DNA of 64,000 nt. It comes from Dermatobacter hominis (lineage in GTDB: Bacteria > Actinomycetota > Acidimicrobiia > Acidimicrobiales > Microtrichaceae). Positions 63,320 through 64,000 of this stretch are shown here, one piece after another; position 1 is the stretch's first letter; every line of letters begins with the position of its first letter. The notes below the pieces were generated by a model. The model had not been told where the DNA came from and made no database searches. It was given only the letters and a program-made list of their open reading frames with translations. Location of the stretch: positions 1,860,001 through 1,924,000 of the forward strand of contig NZ_CP085840.1 of assembly GCF_020715685.1 (NCBI RefSeq), read 5' to 3'. The translations under genes and the position numbers were made by a program.

Positions 63320-64000
63320 TCAGGCGCCGGAGATCTTGGAGAAGGCGTCGTCGAACTTCGCCTCCTCGTCCTCGCTCAGCGTGGCGAAGGTGTGGAGCCG
63401 GGCCTCGGTGGCCGCGTCGGGGAACAGCAGCGGATTGTCGGCCAGCGCGGCGGCGTCGCCGCCCATCTTGCGGAGCTCGTCCTGCACGCCCTGCACGGGC
63501 GAGATGTACTGGACCGACGCCGTGATGCGGGCGGCGTTGACCGGGTCGTAGACGAAGTCCATCCACTTCGCGACGTCGTCGACGCCCGAGGCGCCCGCCG
63601 GGACGACCATCGTGTCGAACCAGAGGGTGCCGCCCGTGTCGGGCACCACGAACTTCACGTCGGGGTTCCCCATGCCGAGCACGTCGCCCGACCAGGCGAT
63701 GCACGCCGCCAGCGATCCGTCCTCGAGCGGGCCCACGTACTCGTTGCCGGTGAACTGGCGGATCTGGCCGTTGTCGACCTGCTCCTGCAGCGTGTCGAAC
63801 GCGGACTGGTAGTCCGACAGCTTGTCGGCCGTCGAGATGTCGACGCCCTCGGACATGGCGATCAGCCCGATCGTGTCGCGCATCTCGGTGAGGACCGCGA
63901 TCTTGCCCTTGAGGGCCGGGTCCCACAGGTCCTGCATCGTGGCGAGCTCCTTGCCGCCCGTCGCCTTGAGGTTGTAGGCGATGCCGGTGGTGCCGGCCTG
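63320..64000 (-). CDS. potD: Polyamine-binding lipoprotein PotD-like, 5' part outside window
   Basis: The frame stays open to the window edge (GTTGIAYNLKATGGKELATMQDLWDPALKGKIAVLTEMRDTIGLIAMSEG), so the signal peptide lies beyond 64000. The visible 227 residues contain FTGNEYVGPLEDGSLAACIAWSGDVLGMGNPDVKFVVPDTGGTLWFDTMVVPAGA and AKWMDFVYDPVNAARITASVQYISPVQGVQDEL, typical of spermidine/putrescine-binding proteins. First of the visible pot genes. Confidence 0.92.
   Translation of the reverse strand, partial: QAGTTGIAYNLKATGGKELATMQDLWDPALKGKIAVLTEMRDTIGLIAMSEGVDISTADKLSDYQSAFDTLQEQVDNGQIRQFTGNEYVGPLEDGSLAACIAWSGDVLGMGNPDVKFVVPDTGGTLWFDTMVVPAGASGVDDVAKWMDFVYDPVNAARITASVQYISPVQGVQDELRKMGGDAAALADNPLLFPDAATEARLHTFATLSEDEEAKFDDAFSKISGA

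Overview
The window is about 70% GC, with dense and mostly operonic genes, GTG starts, stop/start overlaps and purine-rich ribosome binding sites. Gene content is actinobacterial: an InhA-type enoyl-ACP reductase, class F sortase, ECF42 sigma factor with a YCII partner, RsbU/RsbV/RsbW-like regulators, two cytochrome P450s, and a dnaK-grpE-dnaJ-cbpM-clpB run. An environmental member of the class Acidimicrobiia is my best guess; this is inference from family mix and not proven by a marker gene. About 55 protein genes and one tRNA-Leu are supported. No CRISPR array, insertion sequence, integrase or rRNA was seen.

Layout. 0-5 kb: end of a secreted zinc protease, a frameshifted VOC gene, a small secreted protein, and a stress-signalling module (MEDS-STAS, MEDS-HATPase, PAS-PP2C). 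5-12.3 kb: a probable minus-strand operon for DAB-type bicarbonate uptake (dabB-dabA), a DUF6671 protein, a winged-helix regulator and an InhA-like reductase, facing a catalytically dead InhA-like paralogue. The promoters at the two outer ends carry the same inverted-repeat motif. 12.3-19 kb: sphingosine-phosphate-lyase-like decarboxylase with a DUF2817 peptidase, a fasciclin/sortase pair, an esterase lipoprotein, and the YCII/ECF42 pair. 19-30 kb: mixed signalling and membrane genes, including a coiled-coil/CsbD-like operon with a 39-residue membrane microprotein, a GGDEF cyclase, an orphan FtsX-type permease and a stand-alone LuxR HTH.

30-44.4 kb is the most striking region: 13 minus-strand catabolic genes in four transcription units plus one TetR gene. 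The genes encode acyl-CoA synthetase, enoyl-CoA hydratase, two SDRs, two amidohydrolases, a PhyH dioxygenase, three VOC proteins, two P450s and a solute-binding lipoprotein. Each unit is preceded by a copy of the palindrome GGTGGCACTCAGTGCCACC, and one copy lies between the TetR gene and the largest unit. This reads as a self-contained regulon for uptake and oxidation of an unidentified, probably hydrophobic, carbon source.

44.5-64 kb: a secreted PepSY-like protein, two methyltransferases, a monooxygenase-like protein, a ThuA-like and a DUF2252 protein, the heat-shock chaperone operon ending in clpB and a zinc-ribbon thioredoxin, divergent LuxR-type and PucR-type regulators, tRNA-Leu(TAA), a conserved hypothetical gene, a 60-bp tandem repeat, and a polyamine ABC transporter (potC, potB, and potD cut by the window edge).
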